Positions 12,190 through 22,610 of a DNA stretch of 64,000 nt are shown here, piece after piece; positions within the stretch are counted from its first letter, which is position 1; the number at the start of each line of letters is the position of its first letter. A model generated the notes under the pieces. That model did no database searches. It had not been told where the DNA came from and saw nothing but the letters and a program-made list of their open reading frames with translations. The stretch lies in contig CM077672.1 of NCBI GenBank assembly GCA_039707655.1, positions 198,996,537-199,060,536 on the forward strand, written 5' to 3'. The DNA is from Elymus sibiricus. Its lineage: Eukaryota; Streptophyta; Magnoliopsida; Poales; Poaceae. A program made the position numbers and the translations under genes.

Positions 12190-12440
12190 TGCGAGGCGCT
12201 CGCTAACTGAACCCGAGCGAGGCATACGTTCGCTTACTGAACCCGAGTAGTTGATCGCCCTCGCACTACGTATTGAACACGAGCGATCGATCCCTCGCAC
12301 TACGTACTGAACCCGATCGATCCCTTCGCTGCTAACTGAACCCAAGCGATCCCTTTGGTGCTAACTGAACCCGAGGGATCCCTTCACTGCTAACTGAACC
12401 CGATCGATCCTTCTCGCTGCTTACTGAAGCCGATCGAGGC
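12190..12440. repeat. Subterminal repeats, left (CTAACTGAACCCGAGCG type)
   Basis: About ten variants of TACTGAACCCGAGCGATC or CTAACTGAACCCGA, spaced 20-35 bp apart. Their inverse appears at 30100-30365. Arrays of short repeats just inside the ends are the usual binding sites of the TNPA-type protein in CACTA elements; that role is inferred here. Confidence 0.75.
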
Positions 12441-12479
12441 CCCGTGCGATACGTAGCCAACTGGTGCTGGGTTGCTTCT

Positions 12480-13275
12480 CGATGAACAGTGCCCGTTGCT
12501 GCCGCGTGCGCGATACACGTAGAACGAGTCGAGACTTGCATTGATTGAGCCGGTTGGTTGGCTGTGGATGAACAGTTCCCGTTGCTGCCGCCCGCTTGTA
12601 CGCCCCACCCCAGCCGGTGGGTTGGCCATGGATGAACAGTACCCTAGCCGTGTGAAGGTGGGTGGCGCTGGATGAACAGGACTCCGAGAGGAGGCCACCA
12701 CACCCCAGCCAGTTTGGGGTGGATGAACAGGACCCCGTGGAGGATGGATGAACAGTAGTCGGTGGAGGCTAGAGGAAGTCGACGGTGGATGAACAGTAGC
12801 TGGTGGAGGCTTGAGGAGGTCGACCGTGAATGAACAGTAGCCCGTGGAGTCCCATTTTGCGGTATGCCACACCCGTCCCGATGAACCGGACTCCGTTTCG
12901 ACCGTAGGCAGTTGGGTAGAAGTCCGTTTCCTCCGTTTTGCGATACGCCAGACCCCTCCCGATCAACAGGACCCTGTTTCGACCATAGGCGGTTGAACCA
13001 AAATCCGTTTCCTCCATTTTGCGGTACGCCAAACCCCCAGCCGATGAACATGACCCCGTTTCGACAGTAGGCGGTCGAACAGAAGGCCGTTTCCTCTGTT
13101 TTGCGGTATGCCAGACCCCGAGTCAATGAACAGGACCCCGTTTCGGCTATTCCGTCCAAGCAGGTTGGCTCCTGATGAACAGGACGCGTTCCGACCCAGT
13201 CGCTTAGCTCCCGACGCTGTTTCCTCCGTTCCGACCCAGTTGGTTTACTGCCAATGAACAGGAGGCCGTTGCTAC
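12480..13275. repeat. Subterminal repeats, second class (GATGAACAG type)
   Basis: Around 14 copies of GGATGAACAG or GATGAACAGGA separated by 25-70 bp of GC-rich variable text, some with CCGTTTCGACCGTAGGC and TTTTGCGGTATGCC modules. The inverse array is at 29255-30065 (CTGTTCATCC). It is not a CRISPR array: spacing and copies vary, and it mirrors the other arm. Confidence 0.75.
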
Positions 13276-13589
13276 TGTCCATTGCCTCTCTCCATGTACA
13301 CGAGCCCTGACCGTACGTATGCGTGAGTACGCGTTCGAAACCCCGCCCGTATGTACGTACGTGGCCGTATTTTTTGCAGCGTGGCTGTACGTACGTGTAC
13401 GCGATTTAGACGGGACTGCCTGAACTGCTACGTATGGGGCTCTACTACGACACGTGCCGCTCCTTTTTTTTGACGTGACGTGCCGCTCCTTACAAGCCCA
13501 CGGTTCATCGTTGCAGAGAGACCGATCGACCAGTATGTATGTACACATTCGCGACCAGACAGACAACACTACGTACGTTTCGACCGGAT

Positions 13590-14880
13590 GGGTCCCAGCT
13601 GTCAGGGAGGATACGGAGGCACTTCCTTGCGTGCGAACATATAGCAGGTGGGTCCTTGCTGTTAGGGGGAGGAATCATTTTTTTTCGCGTAATAAGGAGG
13701 CACTTCCTTGTGTGCAAAGATGTAACTAGTGGGTCCAGCTGTCAGCCTCACCGCGTACAGTCCTCTTCCGATGACTGTCGTTCATTGACCTCATTGACTA
13801 TGCCACGCCGAGAGCACCAAGGCGGTGGACGACGGCGAGGCCTAGGAAGGGAATGCCGTGGAGCCGGGGAAGATGCGGCAGTGGATGCCCATGCCAAGGG
13901 GAGTACGAGCGTTGACTGGTTCGGCTGCGGTGTGAGGCTACCATCGCCGGAGAATAACAGGGGATGTGGGTGAGTAGAGGGAAGGCCTGGCCAACGGTAG
14001 GAGTAGGGTGGGGCGGTGAGGCCTGCGCGGCAGCACAGTCGGCCACGGGAGTCGGGAGAAGGCGGTCCCGCCGGCGCTGGTTTGGGCGGCTGGAGCAAGA
14101 AGATCAAAGATTGAAGAAGCAGCACGGCCGTTGGATTGACATCCAACGGTCACTGCTGCTAGAATCGTTTGTTGACTAAGTTGACAAAGCCCTGCATACG
14201 CGTCAATTTAGTAGGCCCACAAGTCAACCTCCAAATCTGCTGGGGCCCAGCTGTCATGGGGAGGAATCTTTTTTTTCGCGTAATAAGGAGGCACTTCCTT
14301 CCGTGCGAAGATATAGCTGGTGGGTCCCAGCTGTCAGGGGGAGGAATCATTTTTATGCGTAATAAGGAGGCACTTGCTTGCGTGCGGCATTGGACCATGT
14401 GGGTCCCTACTGTCAGCGTCTCCACGTACATCCCTTTTCTGATGGCTGTCGTTTGTTGACCACGTTGACCACGCTACGCCGATAGAACCAACGCGGTGGA
14501 CGACGGCGAGTCCTAGGAAGGAATGACCGGTAGCCGGCGAAGACACAGAAGTGGATGCCAACACGGAGGGGAGTACGAGGGTTGATTGGTTCGGCTGCGG
14601 TGTGAGGCTGCCGTCGCCGGAGAATAACAGGAGGTGTGGGTAAGTAGAGGGATGGTCTGGCCAACGATGGGAGTAGGGTGGGGCGGTGAGGCCTGCGCGG
14701 CAGCACAGCTGGCAACGGGCGGCGGGAGCAGGCGGTCCCTTCGGCAGTGGTTTGGGCGGCTGAAGCAAGAAGATCTGTGATTAAAGAAGCACGACAGCCA
14801 TTGGATGTCCATCCAACGGCCTCTACTGCTAGAATTGTGTGTTGACTATAAGTTGACAAAGCCTTGCGTTCGCGTCAACT
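13590..14880. repeat. Direct duplication within the left arm
   Basis: The block 13640-14200 recurs at about 14310-14875. Shared landmarks: GGTGGGTCCCAGCTGTCAG, GGAGGCACTTCCTTGCGTGCG, a gene-like GC-rich stretch, GGTTTGGGCGGCTG, and GTTGACTAAGTTGACAAAGCC. Single or inverted copies of the same text occur at 15640, 17210-17460, 18820-19080 and 28780-28960. ORFs called here on either strand are repeats of this block, not independent genes. Confidence 0.7.
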
Positions 14881-14884
14881 TAGT

Positions 14885-15500
14885 AGGACAACAAATTTGC
14901 ATCACATCAGTGGCGGACAACATAAATCCCATTTAGTATTTTAAATAATTTACAGCCCATTTTTTAATTCCTATGGAATTTACTGCAGCCCATTTACTGT
15001 TTGTTAACAATACAACCCATTTTCTAGCCTTGGCCAGGGTTAAAAATTTCAACCAAACTTCCCACATTTTGGTGGGGTCCGAATTATTTTTATCCCAAAA
15101 TTTTGATTCAGATTCAATCTAATTTCAAAATTATTTTATATTAGGTTAAAATCCAATGAAATTTTGCGCGCGCAACAAAAAATGTAATGAAATTAAAAAT
15201 CTCAAAATCCAAAAAAAACTAATTTTCAGACTAATTGCCGGTTCGCTGTGTTTTTTATATTTACAGCCCATTTATTATTACTTAAAGCCCATTTTCTGGG
15301 CAAGCCGAATGCACCCCTCCTCGTTTTTGCAACCCAGCCGGGCGGAGAAAAACAAGTTGGCCGCGTTGGGTATTCGTCAAAAAAAAAGCTGGGCTAGCCA
15401 TTTTCACAAAGGAAAAAAACAGTTGGGCTGGTTATTTGGTAGACATAAAAGAATAGCCTGGGCTACACGGGCCATAGCCCCCGCACAAACCAGTTGATAC
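14885..15500. other. AT-rich stretch in the CACTA centre, no gene
   Basis: About 615 bp of AT-rich sequence with several TTTACAGCCCATTT-like repeats. I found no matching stretch in the right arm, so it was probably added to the left arm after the palindrome formed, or lost from the right. A weak ORF at 15156-15497 has no recognisable motif. Confidence 0.5.
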
Positions 15501-15719
15501 CCTGCTGCATCTCAGCAACAAAAAAACATCTCTCAAAAAATGCATGATCTGCTGGGTCCCTGCTGTCTGCAGCTCCTTGTGCAATTCTCTCCTTTATTGA
15601 GTACGTTGACAATGGCGTCGAACCTAGATGTCAGCAAACCATTAGGGGGAAGTTTTTTTCTTGTAGTAATAAGGAGGCACTTGCCTAAGTACGACCATGG
15701 CCCTGGTGGGTTCCTACTG

Positions 15720-16370
15720 TCATCCTCGCCACGTACAGTCATCTCCTGATTCCTCTCGTTTGTTCACCATGTTGACAACGTCAGACGGCGGTGCCACAGC
15801 AAGCGCAACAAGGCGAAGGACGACGGAGAGGGCCTCGCGGGCCCTACAGATGGTCTGATACAGCGCCCGTTGCTCATCCAGGAAGCCATGATCATCGGCC
15901 CCCATGTCCACGATGGCATTGTCGTTCGCCTGTTTGCCAGCGATTTGTCCCTCTGCAAGCCGATGCTCGTTGAGGAGACAGAGGTTGTAGCAATGGTCCT
16001 CCTGCGCTTGCCGGAACACCGACACCGGCGGCATTGGTAGCTCTTCCGCCATTAGGGCATCAAAGTGCGGCCGCACCTGCTCTATGGTGAACACGGCATG
16101 AACCGGCGCGGGCGGTGGCACCGCCTCCTGGTCGGAAGCCTCGTCCATCATCTTGTCATCGTCGCTGAGCTCGGTGAGTTCGCTGGTGAGCCAGCATGTC
16201 CTGCTGCTGCACCGGACCACTGCCAAGCCCGCGTCTGAACGCCCTGGCCCACCCAAACCCCCTCCCTCGCCTGCGCATGCTTCTCGCCCGAAACAGTCAG
16301 CGCCGCCTGCGCCGCTTCCCGGAGCAGGCGACTGCTCTGCGTTCAAACGACACAACTGCCGTCCGTCCAT
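15720..16370 (-). CDS. Unknown CACTA ORF, left member of a divergent pair
   Basis: An open frame of about 216 codons from the ATG at 16370 (MDGRQLC); the frame is also open upstream to 16385 but without an ATG. The N-terminal half is Gly/Ala/Pro-rich. The central part has an acidic segment (DDDKMMDEASD), then VHAVFTIEQVR, FRQAQEDHCYN and NEHRLAEGQI. The right-hand plus-strand ORF has the same ordered motifs (VHSTMTIGEAR, FRKAQADAAYN, QEHLQAEEQI), so I read them as diverged paralogues in inverted arms. No known domain recognised. It reads away from the shared region 16386-16532. There is no internal stop, but an exact start is not proven and expression is unknown. Confidence 0.5.
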   Translation of the reverse strand: MDGRQLCRLNAEQSPAPGSGAGGADCFGREACAGEGGGLGGPGRSDAGLAVVRCSSRTCWLTSELTELSDDDKMMDEASDQEAVPPPAPVHAVFTIEQVRPHFDALMAEELPMPPVSVFRQAQEDHCYNLCLLNEHRLAEGQIAGKQANDNAIVDMGADDHGFLDEQRALYQTICRAREALSVVLRLVALAVAPPSDVVNMVNKREESGDDCTWRG

Positions 16371-16385
16371 CCGTCTATCACCCAC

Positions 16386-16532
16386 ATTAATGACACACGG
16401 TTGCCGAGGCGGCTACTCCGGTGCCATCCATCTGTCGCTTTGCCGCCTACCATTGCTATATAAACTGCTGCCCCGGCCATAGCCGTAGTCATCCGCCTCC
16501 GTTCCCTTTCTCCTCTCCACACCACTTCCACC
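16386..16532 (+). promoter_or_regulatory. Divergent promoter region with TATA box
   Basis: The space between the two divergent ORFs holds TATATAAA at 16457-16464 on the plus strand, 69 bp before the ATG at 16533, and a CT-rich leader. The same block recurs in the tandem copy (TATA 18071-18078). No clear TATA box was seen for the minus-strand ORF. Confidence 0.55.
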
Positions 16533-17072
16533 ATGGCTTCCTCGCGCTCCACCGCTCTCCGGGACAGGCGGCTGGCAGACCAGAAGAAGGAGATGGCCGC
16601 CATTGCTATCGACTGGCTGGCCGACAGGAAGCCAGAGGACGACGATGTCCCAATGGAAGACGCGGTCGTCGACGAGTTGGCGCCACCCTCCTCCGTGCCA
16701 TCCTCGTCAGTGCATTGCACCATGATCATCGGCAAGGCCCATGCCCAATACATGGACATGGTGCAGGAGCAGTGAGAGGAGCAGTTCCGGATGGCGCAGG
16801 CCGACGCCGCCTACAACCAACATCTCATCCAGGAGCACCTTCAGGCAGAGGAGCAGATCGCCGTGGACCTGGCAGAGTAGGCGGCGCTGCTCGAGTCCTA
16901 CCGCTCCGGCCACGAGAGCCGCCTCACGCGCTGGCAGTACTGCCAGCGGGTGGTGGAGGTTGCGGCCGCCTACAAGGAGGGTGACAAGGCGGGCGAGGCG
17001 TTGTTTGGCGAGACTGACGACGAGGTGGAGGACATCGCTGGCTCCGCCAAGGCCCCACCCCGCCGGCAATGA
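16533..17072 (+). pseudogene. Unknown CACTA ORF, right member, first copy (broken)
   Basis: Starts MASSRSTALRDRRL like the intact copy at 18147, but has an in-frame TGA at 16773-16775 and TAG at 16878-16880, and ends at TGA 17070-17072 where the other copy has CGA. The 18147 copy has CGG and CAG at the two earlier sites, so all three stops are single C-to-T changes. Content: acidic segment, then the VH...TI...R, FRxAQxDxxYN and EHxxAExQI motifs, and a basic RWQYCQRV helix. Function unknown. Confidence 0.6.
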
Positions 17073-17615
17073 AGCGGAGGACTTCGCCGGCTCCGCCGAG
17101 GCCCCGCCCCACCGGCAACGAGGCGGAGGACATCGCCGGCTCCACCGAGGCCCCGCCCCGCCGGCAATGAAGCAGAGGACTTCAGAAGTAGGATGTACAT
17201 GGAGAGGCTGACGGTAGGGACCCACATGGGGCATGGCCGCACGGAAGCAAGTGACTCCTTATTACGTGAGAAAAAATGATTCCTTCCCCTAACAGCTGGG
17301 CCCCACCGGCTCTTTCGTCGCACTGAAGGAAGTGCCTCCTTATTATGCAAAAAAAAGATTCCTCCTCATGATAGCTGGGACCCACCAGATTTGGATGCTG
17401 ACTTGTGGGACTACTAGGTTGACGCGTACGCAGGGCTTTGTCAATTTAGTCAACAAATGATTCAAGCATAAGTGACCGTTGGATGTTAATCCAACGGCCG
17501 TGCTGCTTCTTCAATCTCTGATCTTCTTGCTGCAGCCGCCCAAACCAGTGCCGGCGATTTGTCCCTCCGCAAGCCGATGCTCGTTAAGGAGATGGAGGTT
17601 CTAGCACTGGTCCTC

Positions 17616-17999
17616 CTACGCTTGCCGGAATGCCGACACCGGCGGCATTGGTAGCTCTTCCGCCATTAGGGCGTTGAAGTGCGGCCGCACCTGCTCTATG
17701 GTGAACACAGCATGAACTGGCGCGGGTGGTGGCGCCGGCTCCTGGTCAGAAGCCTCGTCCATCGTATAGTCGTCGACGCTGTGCTTGGCGAGTTCGCTGG
17801 CGAGCCAGCATGTCCGACTGCTGCACGGGACCCCTGCCAAGCCCGTGTCTAAATGCCCTGGCCCACCCAAACCCTCTCCCTCACCCGTGCGCGCTTCTCG
17901 CCCGAAATGGTCAGCGCCGCCCGCGCCGCTTCCCGGAGCAGGCGACTGCTCTACATTGAAACGACACAACTGCCGTCCGTCCATCCGTCTGCCACCCAC
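17616..17999 (-). pseudogene. Truncated second copy of the left divergent ORF
   Basis: About 127 codons matching the N-terminal half of the 15720-16370 ORF (MDGRQLCRFN, PVHAVFTIEQVRPHF, ending FRQA). It lacks the rest because the tandem duplication began inside the gene and the frame is lost at about 17616. The frame begins upstream without a clear ATG. Confidence 0.5.
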
Positions 18000-18070
18000 A
18001 TTAATGACACGCGGTTGATGAGGCGGCTACTCTGGCGCCAACCGTCTGTCCCTCTGCCGCCTACCATTGC

Positions 18071-18078
18071 TATATAAA
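18071..18078 (+). promoter_or_regulatory. TATA box of the intact unknown ORF
   Basis: TATATAAA 68 bp upstream of the ATG at 18147, in the same context as the copy at 16457. Confidence 0.6.
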
Positions 18079-18146
18079 CAGCTGCCTTGGCCATACCCGT
18101 AGTCATCCACCTCCGTTCCCTTTCTCCTCTGCACACCACTTCCACC

Positions 18147-18893
18147 ATGGCTTCCTCGCGCTCCACCGCTCTCCGGGACGGGCATATGGCAGACCAGAAG
18201 AAGGAGATGACCACCATTGCTGTTGACTGGCTGGCCGGCAGGAAGCCGGAGGACGACGACATCCCAATGGAGGACGTGGTCGTCGACGAGCCAGCGCCAC
18301 CCTCCTTCGTGCCATCATCGCCAGTGCATTCAACCATGACCATCGGCGAGGCCCGTGCCCAATACATGGACATGGTGCGGGAGCAGCGGGAGGAGCAGTT
18401 CCGGAAGGCGCAGGCCGACGCCGCCTACAACCAACAGCTCCACCAGGAGCACCTGCAGGCAGAGGAGCAGATCACCGTGGACCTGGCGGAGCAGGCAGCG
18501 TTGCCCGAGTCCTACCGCTCCGCCCGTGAGAGCCGCCTCGCACGCTGGCAGTACCGCCAGCGGGTGGCGGAGGTTGCGGCCACCTACAAGGAGGCGGACA
18601 AGGCGGGCGAGGTGCTGTTTGGCGAGACAGACGACGAGGCGGAGGACATCGCCGGCTCCACCGAGGCCCCGCCCTGTCGGCAACGAAGCGGAGGACTTCG
18701 CCGGCTCCGCCGAGGCCCCGCCCCGCTGGCAACAAAGTGGAGGACATCACCGGCTCTGCCGAGGCGCCACCCCGCCGGCAATGAAGCAGAGGACTTCGGA
18801 AGCGGGATGTACGTGGAGAGGCTGACAGTAGGGACCCACATGGTGCATGGCCGCACGGAAGCAAGTGCCTCCTTATTATGCAAGAAAAACTGA
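18147..18893 (+). CDS. Unknown CACTA-borne protein, intact 248-codon copy
   Basis: The longest undamaged ORF in the palindromic CACTA element. The ATG at 18147 (MASSRSTALRDG) is preferred over the in-frame one at 18087 because it follows the TATA box by 69 bp and a CT-rich leader. In order: basic N-terminus, acidic segment near residues 33-50 (EDDDIPMEDVVVDE), conserved core near 60-115 (VHSTMTIGEAR, YMDMVREQREEQFRKAQ, QEHLQAEEQI), basic RLARWQYRQRV near 135-145, acidic FGETDDEAED near 165, and an Arg/Pro-rich tail that reads into repeat DNA and may not be natural coding. No signal peptide or membrane segment. The charged helical look resembles DNA-binding accessory factors, but I recognise no domain and assign no function. 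Confidence 0.55.
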   Translation: MASSRSTALRDGHMADQKKEMTTIAVDWLAGRKPEDDDIPMEDVVVDEPAPPSFVPSSPVHSTMTIGEARAQYMDMVREQREEQFRKAQADAAYNQQLHQEHLQAEEQITVDLAEQAALPESYRSARESRLARWQYRQRVAEVAATYKEADKAGEVLFGETDDEAEDIAGSTEAPPCRQRSGGLRRLRRGPAPLATKWRTSPALPRRHPAGNEAEDFGSGMYVERLTVGTHMVHGRTEASASLLCKKN

Positions 18894-19336
18894 TTCCTCC
18901 CCCTAACAGCTGGGCCCCACCGGCTCTATCATCGCATGGAAGGAAGTGCCTCCTTATTATGCAAAAAAAAGATTCCTCCTCATGACAGCTGGGACCCACC
19001 AGATTTGGAGGCTGACTTGTGGGACTACTAGGTTGACGCGTACGCAGGGCTTTGTCAACTTAGTCAACAAATGATTCTTGCAGCAGTGACCGTTGGATGT
19101 TAATCCAATGGCTGTGCTGCTTCTTCAATCTCTGATCTTCTTGCTCTAGCCGCCCAAACCAGGGCCAGCGTGACCGCCTGCTCCTGCCTCCCGTGGCCGG
19201 CTATGCTGCCGCGCAGGCCTCACCGCCCCACCCTACTCCTACCGTTGGCCAGGCCTTCCCTCTACTCACCCACATCCCCTGTTATTCTTCGGCGACGGCA
19301 GCCTCACATCGCAGCCGAACCAGTCAACGCTTATAT

Positions 19337-20198
19337 TGTCGGGCCATTGGGAACTAGGGTACCACGGCCCGTCTGCCTGCGGCCCAGGAAGCGACGCCTG
19401 GAAAATGCCCAAGGCGCGGCCCAACTGCGGGCACCGCGAAGCGAAGACACCTCGCGAGGCACCAGCCTCACGAGGACCCCTCCTCAAGGAGCAACCAACG
19501 AGACTTAGCTGCAGCAGCAGCCGGAAGCCTCGCGAGGCAGCCCCCCGAGGCCACCCGAACCCAACGTCAGCTGTGCGGTCCTGTGCCCATCACGTGGGTG
19601 ACGCGCTTGGCGACGAACGACGACAGAGGCCGCGCCAGCGGGCGCAGATAGAGAGGGTTTCCTCTTTGGTGTAAAAGGGGCAGCACCAGCTGCCCTCCTA
19701 CAAAGCAAGTCCCAAGGAATGCCCGTTTGGTGAAAGAAGACCAAGACAGCCAGGCGCGCAGGGCGGAGGTCACCACCGAACCCACCGGCACGTCATGGAT
19801 AGCAACTTTGCAGGCGAAGACCGTCTTTTGTCAGGATAGCCTGGGCGCCTATCCCCTTTCAAAACCCGCCAATTGTGTCTACCCTTCCCGCCGAGATTTT
19901 CAGGGGAAGAGGGCCAAGGCGACTATAAAAGGGGCAGCGCTGCCATTGGAGAGAGGATCGGTTCCTTTGTCTCCTACCTTGTACGCGAGAACTCTCTTCC
20001 CATAGCAATCCCAAACACAAGCAGGAGTAGGGTTTTACACCGCAAGGTGGAACAAACCTGGGTAACCGCTGTGTCCCCTGTCATGCTCGACGCTCGTGTG
20101 CTCTCATCGTGGCCTCGCCGTGGTCACCCTAGGATCGTTAGGAACGAGCTTGCCCCCAGTGTTTGAACCTTTGGGTCCCCGGAGCCCCGATTCCGATA
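19337..20198 (+). repeat. 5' LTR of gypsy element B
   Basis: 862 bp, starting TGTCGGGCCATTGGG and ending TTCCGATA (the usual ACA end decayed to ATA). Landmarks: CCTCGCGAGG palindromes at 19440-19545, a GGTGTAAAAGGGGCAGCACC block near 19668, the TATA box at 19924, and AGTAGGGTTTTACACC near 20026. Confidence 0.9.
19924..19931 (+). promoter_or_regulatory. TATA box of LTR B
   Basis: TATAAAAG followed by GGGCAGCGCTGCC, identical to the block in LTR A. It would drive the genomic RNA. Confidence 0.65.
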
Positions 20199-20200
20199 TT

Positions 20201-20218
20201 TGGCACGCCAGGTAGGGG
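20201..20218 (+). other. Primer-binding site of element B
   Basis: TGGCACGCCAGGTAGGGG begins two bases after the LTR end. It starts with TGG, as required to pair with a tRNA CCA end. The tRNA was not identified. Confidence 0.75.
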
Positions 20219-20251
20219 GCCATCTTCGGTTCTTCCCGCTTCCTCGCCGCC

Positions 20252-21770
20252 ATGGCCGACGCCCATCACGAGCGCTACGCGCAGAGCAGCTAGGTTGGCG
20301 CCGCCACTGACCCCGTAGCGAGGGAGCAGCAGGCTTCCTCCCTCCACCTGTCCATGCAGTCGGATGGCCACACCGCCACGGCCTCCTCGCTCACCTGCCG
20401 CGACGCGCCGGCCCAGCAGGCCGCGCTGCTCATGGCGGGCGAGCTCCTGCGCTACCGCCCTACCGACGCTGGCTCCGATGCCTGGCTCGCCTGCATCACC
20501 GAGCTCGTCAGTGCCGCCGGAGATGCCCCGGCGCCCTCTCACTCGCTCCACCATCTGCCGTCTCGCACCGGGGACATGGCACATGGTGCGCCGCCGCCTC
20601 CTCCTCTACCCAGTTGGGTGCCGGGCGCAACCGCGATGCGTGGGCGCGTGAGCCATCCCGCGGCGCGTCTTTGCCGGACCATGGTGAGCCTAGCTCCCAG
20701 ATCGTCTGGCGTGCACCACCCGACGCGCGCGTGCTCCTCGAGCGGTAGCGCCAGCGCCAAGACAGGACCATCTAGGAGGTCGTAGCCGCTGGCCGCCAAA
20801 ACCGTGCCGCCCTCGCTGGTGGCGTTCCCTCTAGCTGTGGGGGCTGCCGTGCCTTCACCCGCGAGCTGCGCCGCGTGGTGTGGCCCACCAAGTTCAAGCC
20901 GGACCTACCTCCATGCTACGATGGCACCCCCAACCCCGCGGAGTTCCTGTAGCTCTATGCTCTGTGTATCGAGGCAATGAACGGCGACGACAAGGTCATG
21001 GCGAACTGGTTTCCCATGGCCCTCAAGGACAGCCCGTGCTCATGGCTCATGAACCTCCCCGAGGCATCCATCTCCTCGTGGGCCGAGCTCTGCCAACAAT
21101 TTGTCGCCAACTTCAAGGGCACGCACGAGCGCTCCCTTAGGCTCAACGACCTATGCGCCATGCGCCAACGCCCTGACGAGACTCTCCGCAAATACATCCG
21201 GTGCTTCAGTCAGGTGCGCAACAAGATCCCACATGCCTCCGAGGCCGCCATCGTCTCTGTGTTCTCCAACGGTGTCACAGACGTCTGGATGCGCGAGAAG
21301 CTCGCCATCAACGACGAGCTTGACTCCGTGCTCGAGCTCTTTGACCTCGCCGATAGGTGCGCCAAGGCTGAAGATGGCCGTCTCTTCGCAGGCGCCAGAC
21401 ACCGCCAAGGCCAAGAACAAGGACGCCAAGCGCAAGGGTCCTGCCATGCTCGCGGCGGAGCCCAAGCAGAAACGCGGCCGTGAGTGCGATGAGCCATAGA
21501 AGGACAGCCACCCTCTCTGCGCCTACCGCAACTCGCACTCCCACAGCACTGAGGACTGCCATCAGCTCAAGCTGCTTCACAACAAGCGCCTGGGCCGCCG
21601 CGGCGACCGCAACAACCGCGGGGCCGGCCGCGGTGGCAACCATTGGGGAGATCGCAACAACAACGGCAACTTTCGGTAGGGCTGGCACGACCAGCCTCGC
21701 GAGGCCAACCCTCAGGCCAACGTCGCACTTCCACCGCTGCCACTGCCACCTCTAAGGAAGGACGGCAACT
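20252..21770 (+). pseudogene. gag: gag of element B
   Basis: Starts at ATG 20252 (MADAHHERYA), as in element A, and meets a TAG after 13 codons. The frame continues to about 20785, shifts, and reopens with the gag core at about 20880-21350 (SWLMNLPEASISSW, ETLRKYIRCF, REKLAINDELDSVLELFDLADRCAKAEDGRL is its long helical end). A further shift near 21380 brings the Lys-rich segment and a zinc-knuckle-like CAYRNSHSHSTEDC (21518-21559) with the C-x5-H-x5-H-... type spacing seen in element E. A Gly/Arg/Asn-rich RNA-binding tail follows. Not functional as it stands. Confidence 0.8.
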
Positions 21771-22610
21771 AGCCTGACGAGGGTGCTGGGGGCTACCAGG
21801 AGCCTCGCGGAGTGGCCTGCATCCTCGGCAGGGCCCAGGCTCCCGCGTCCAACCGCCACTTCAAGCTGTTCTCTCGTGAGGTGAATGCTGCCCGCCCGAG
21901 GCCTGAGGCCTCTCGGCCCCTCAAGTGGTCGTAGTACGCAATCACTTTCGACTCCAATGATCACCCCAAGTCTTTGAGCGCTGCGGGCACAGTCCCCATG
22001 CTGTGCACCCCCACCATCAGCAACATCGCCGTCACCAAGACGCTCATCGACGGAGGCGCTGGCCTCAATGTGATCTCCATCAAGACCTTCGAGCAGCTCC
22101 AAGTGCCCTACGAGTAGCTGATGCCGACAAGGCCCTTCTCCAGAGTGACTAATGGCTCCACCATCCCTCTGGGGCAAGTGCGCCTTCCCGTCACCTTTGG
22201 CACCCGCAAGAACTACCACACCGAGCTCATCGACTTCGACATGGCGCACATCAGCCTGCTGTACAATGCCATCCTGGGCTACTAGGCACTCGCCAAGTTC
22301 ATGGCGACGACCCATCACGCCTACAATGTCCTCAAGATGCCAGGCTCCAGCGGCATCATCACCGTCTGCTGTGATGAGAAGGACACGGTTCGCTCCCTCA
22401 AGAGCGCCTACAAGGCCGCCGCCACCGCCTACCCTGCCGACGAGGACGACGCTGAGCCTCATGAGGCCGCACCCACAAAGAAGAAGCAACTGTTTTCTCA
22501 GGACCGCGCCGAGACGAAGAAAGTATCGGTGGATGGCAGCGGCTCAGGCCCTGCCTTCACCATCGGCACCGGCCTCTCTCCTGCATAGGAAGACGCGCTT
22601 GTCACCTTCC
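21771..22610 (+). pseudogene. pol: Aspartic protease region of element B pol
   Basis: The protease releases the mature proteins from the polyprotein. The catalytic motif is seen as LIDGGAGLNVIS at about 22042-22077 (the usual DSG or DTG is DGG here, which may affect activity), followed by YNAILGY at about 22263 in place of the ILGxP block. There are in-frame TAG codons at about 21768, 21932, 22115 and 22283. Frame 2 then stays open from 22286 to 22588 through a Lys/Glu-rich linker ending near FTIGTGLSPA. Confidence 0.75.

Larger units (their letters stand above)
15937..19165. repeat. Tandem duplication of the divergent gene unit
   Basis: Two direct copies of about 1.6 kb: unit 1 about 15937-17549 and unit 2 about 17550-19165. 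Each starts GGCGATTTGTCCCTC-GCAAGCC (inside the minus-strand ORF), passes the divergent promoter and the plus-strand ORF, and ends at GCCGCCCAAACCAG. The junction at 17550 joins the end of one unit directly to the start of the next, as unequal crossing-over would produce. Confidence 0.7.

Noticed and set aside
12480..13275. Regularly spaced repeats resembling a CRISPR array
   Set aside because: Repeat copies and spacing vary, spacers contain sub-repeats, the array is mirrored in the other arm, and the DNA is plant.
15156..15497. 113-codon ORF in AT-rich DNA
   Set aside because: Lysine-rich chance frame without motif, promoter or counterpart in the other arm.
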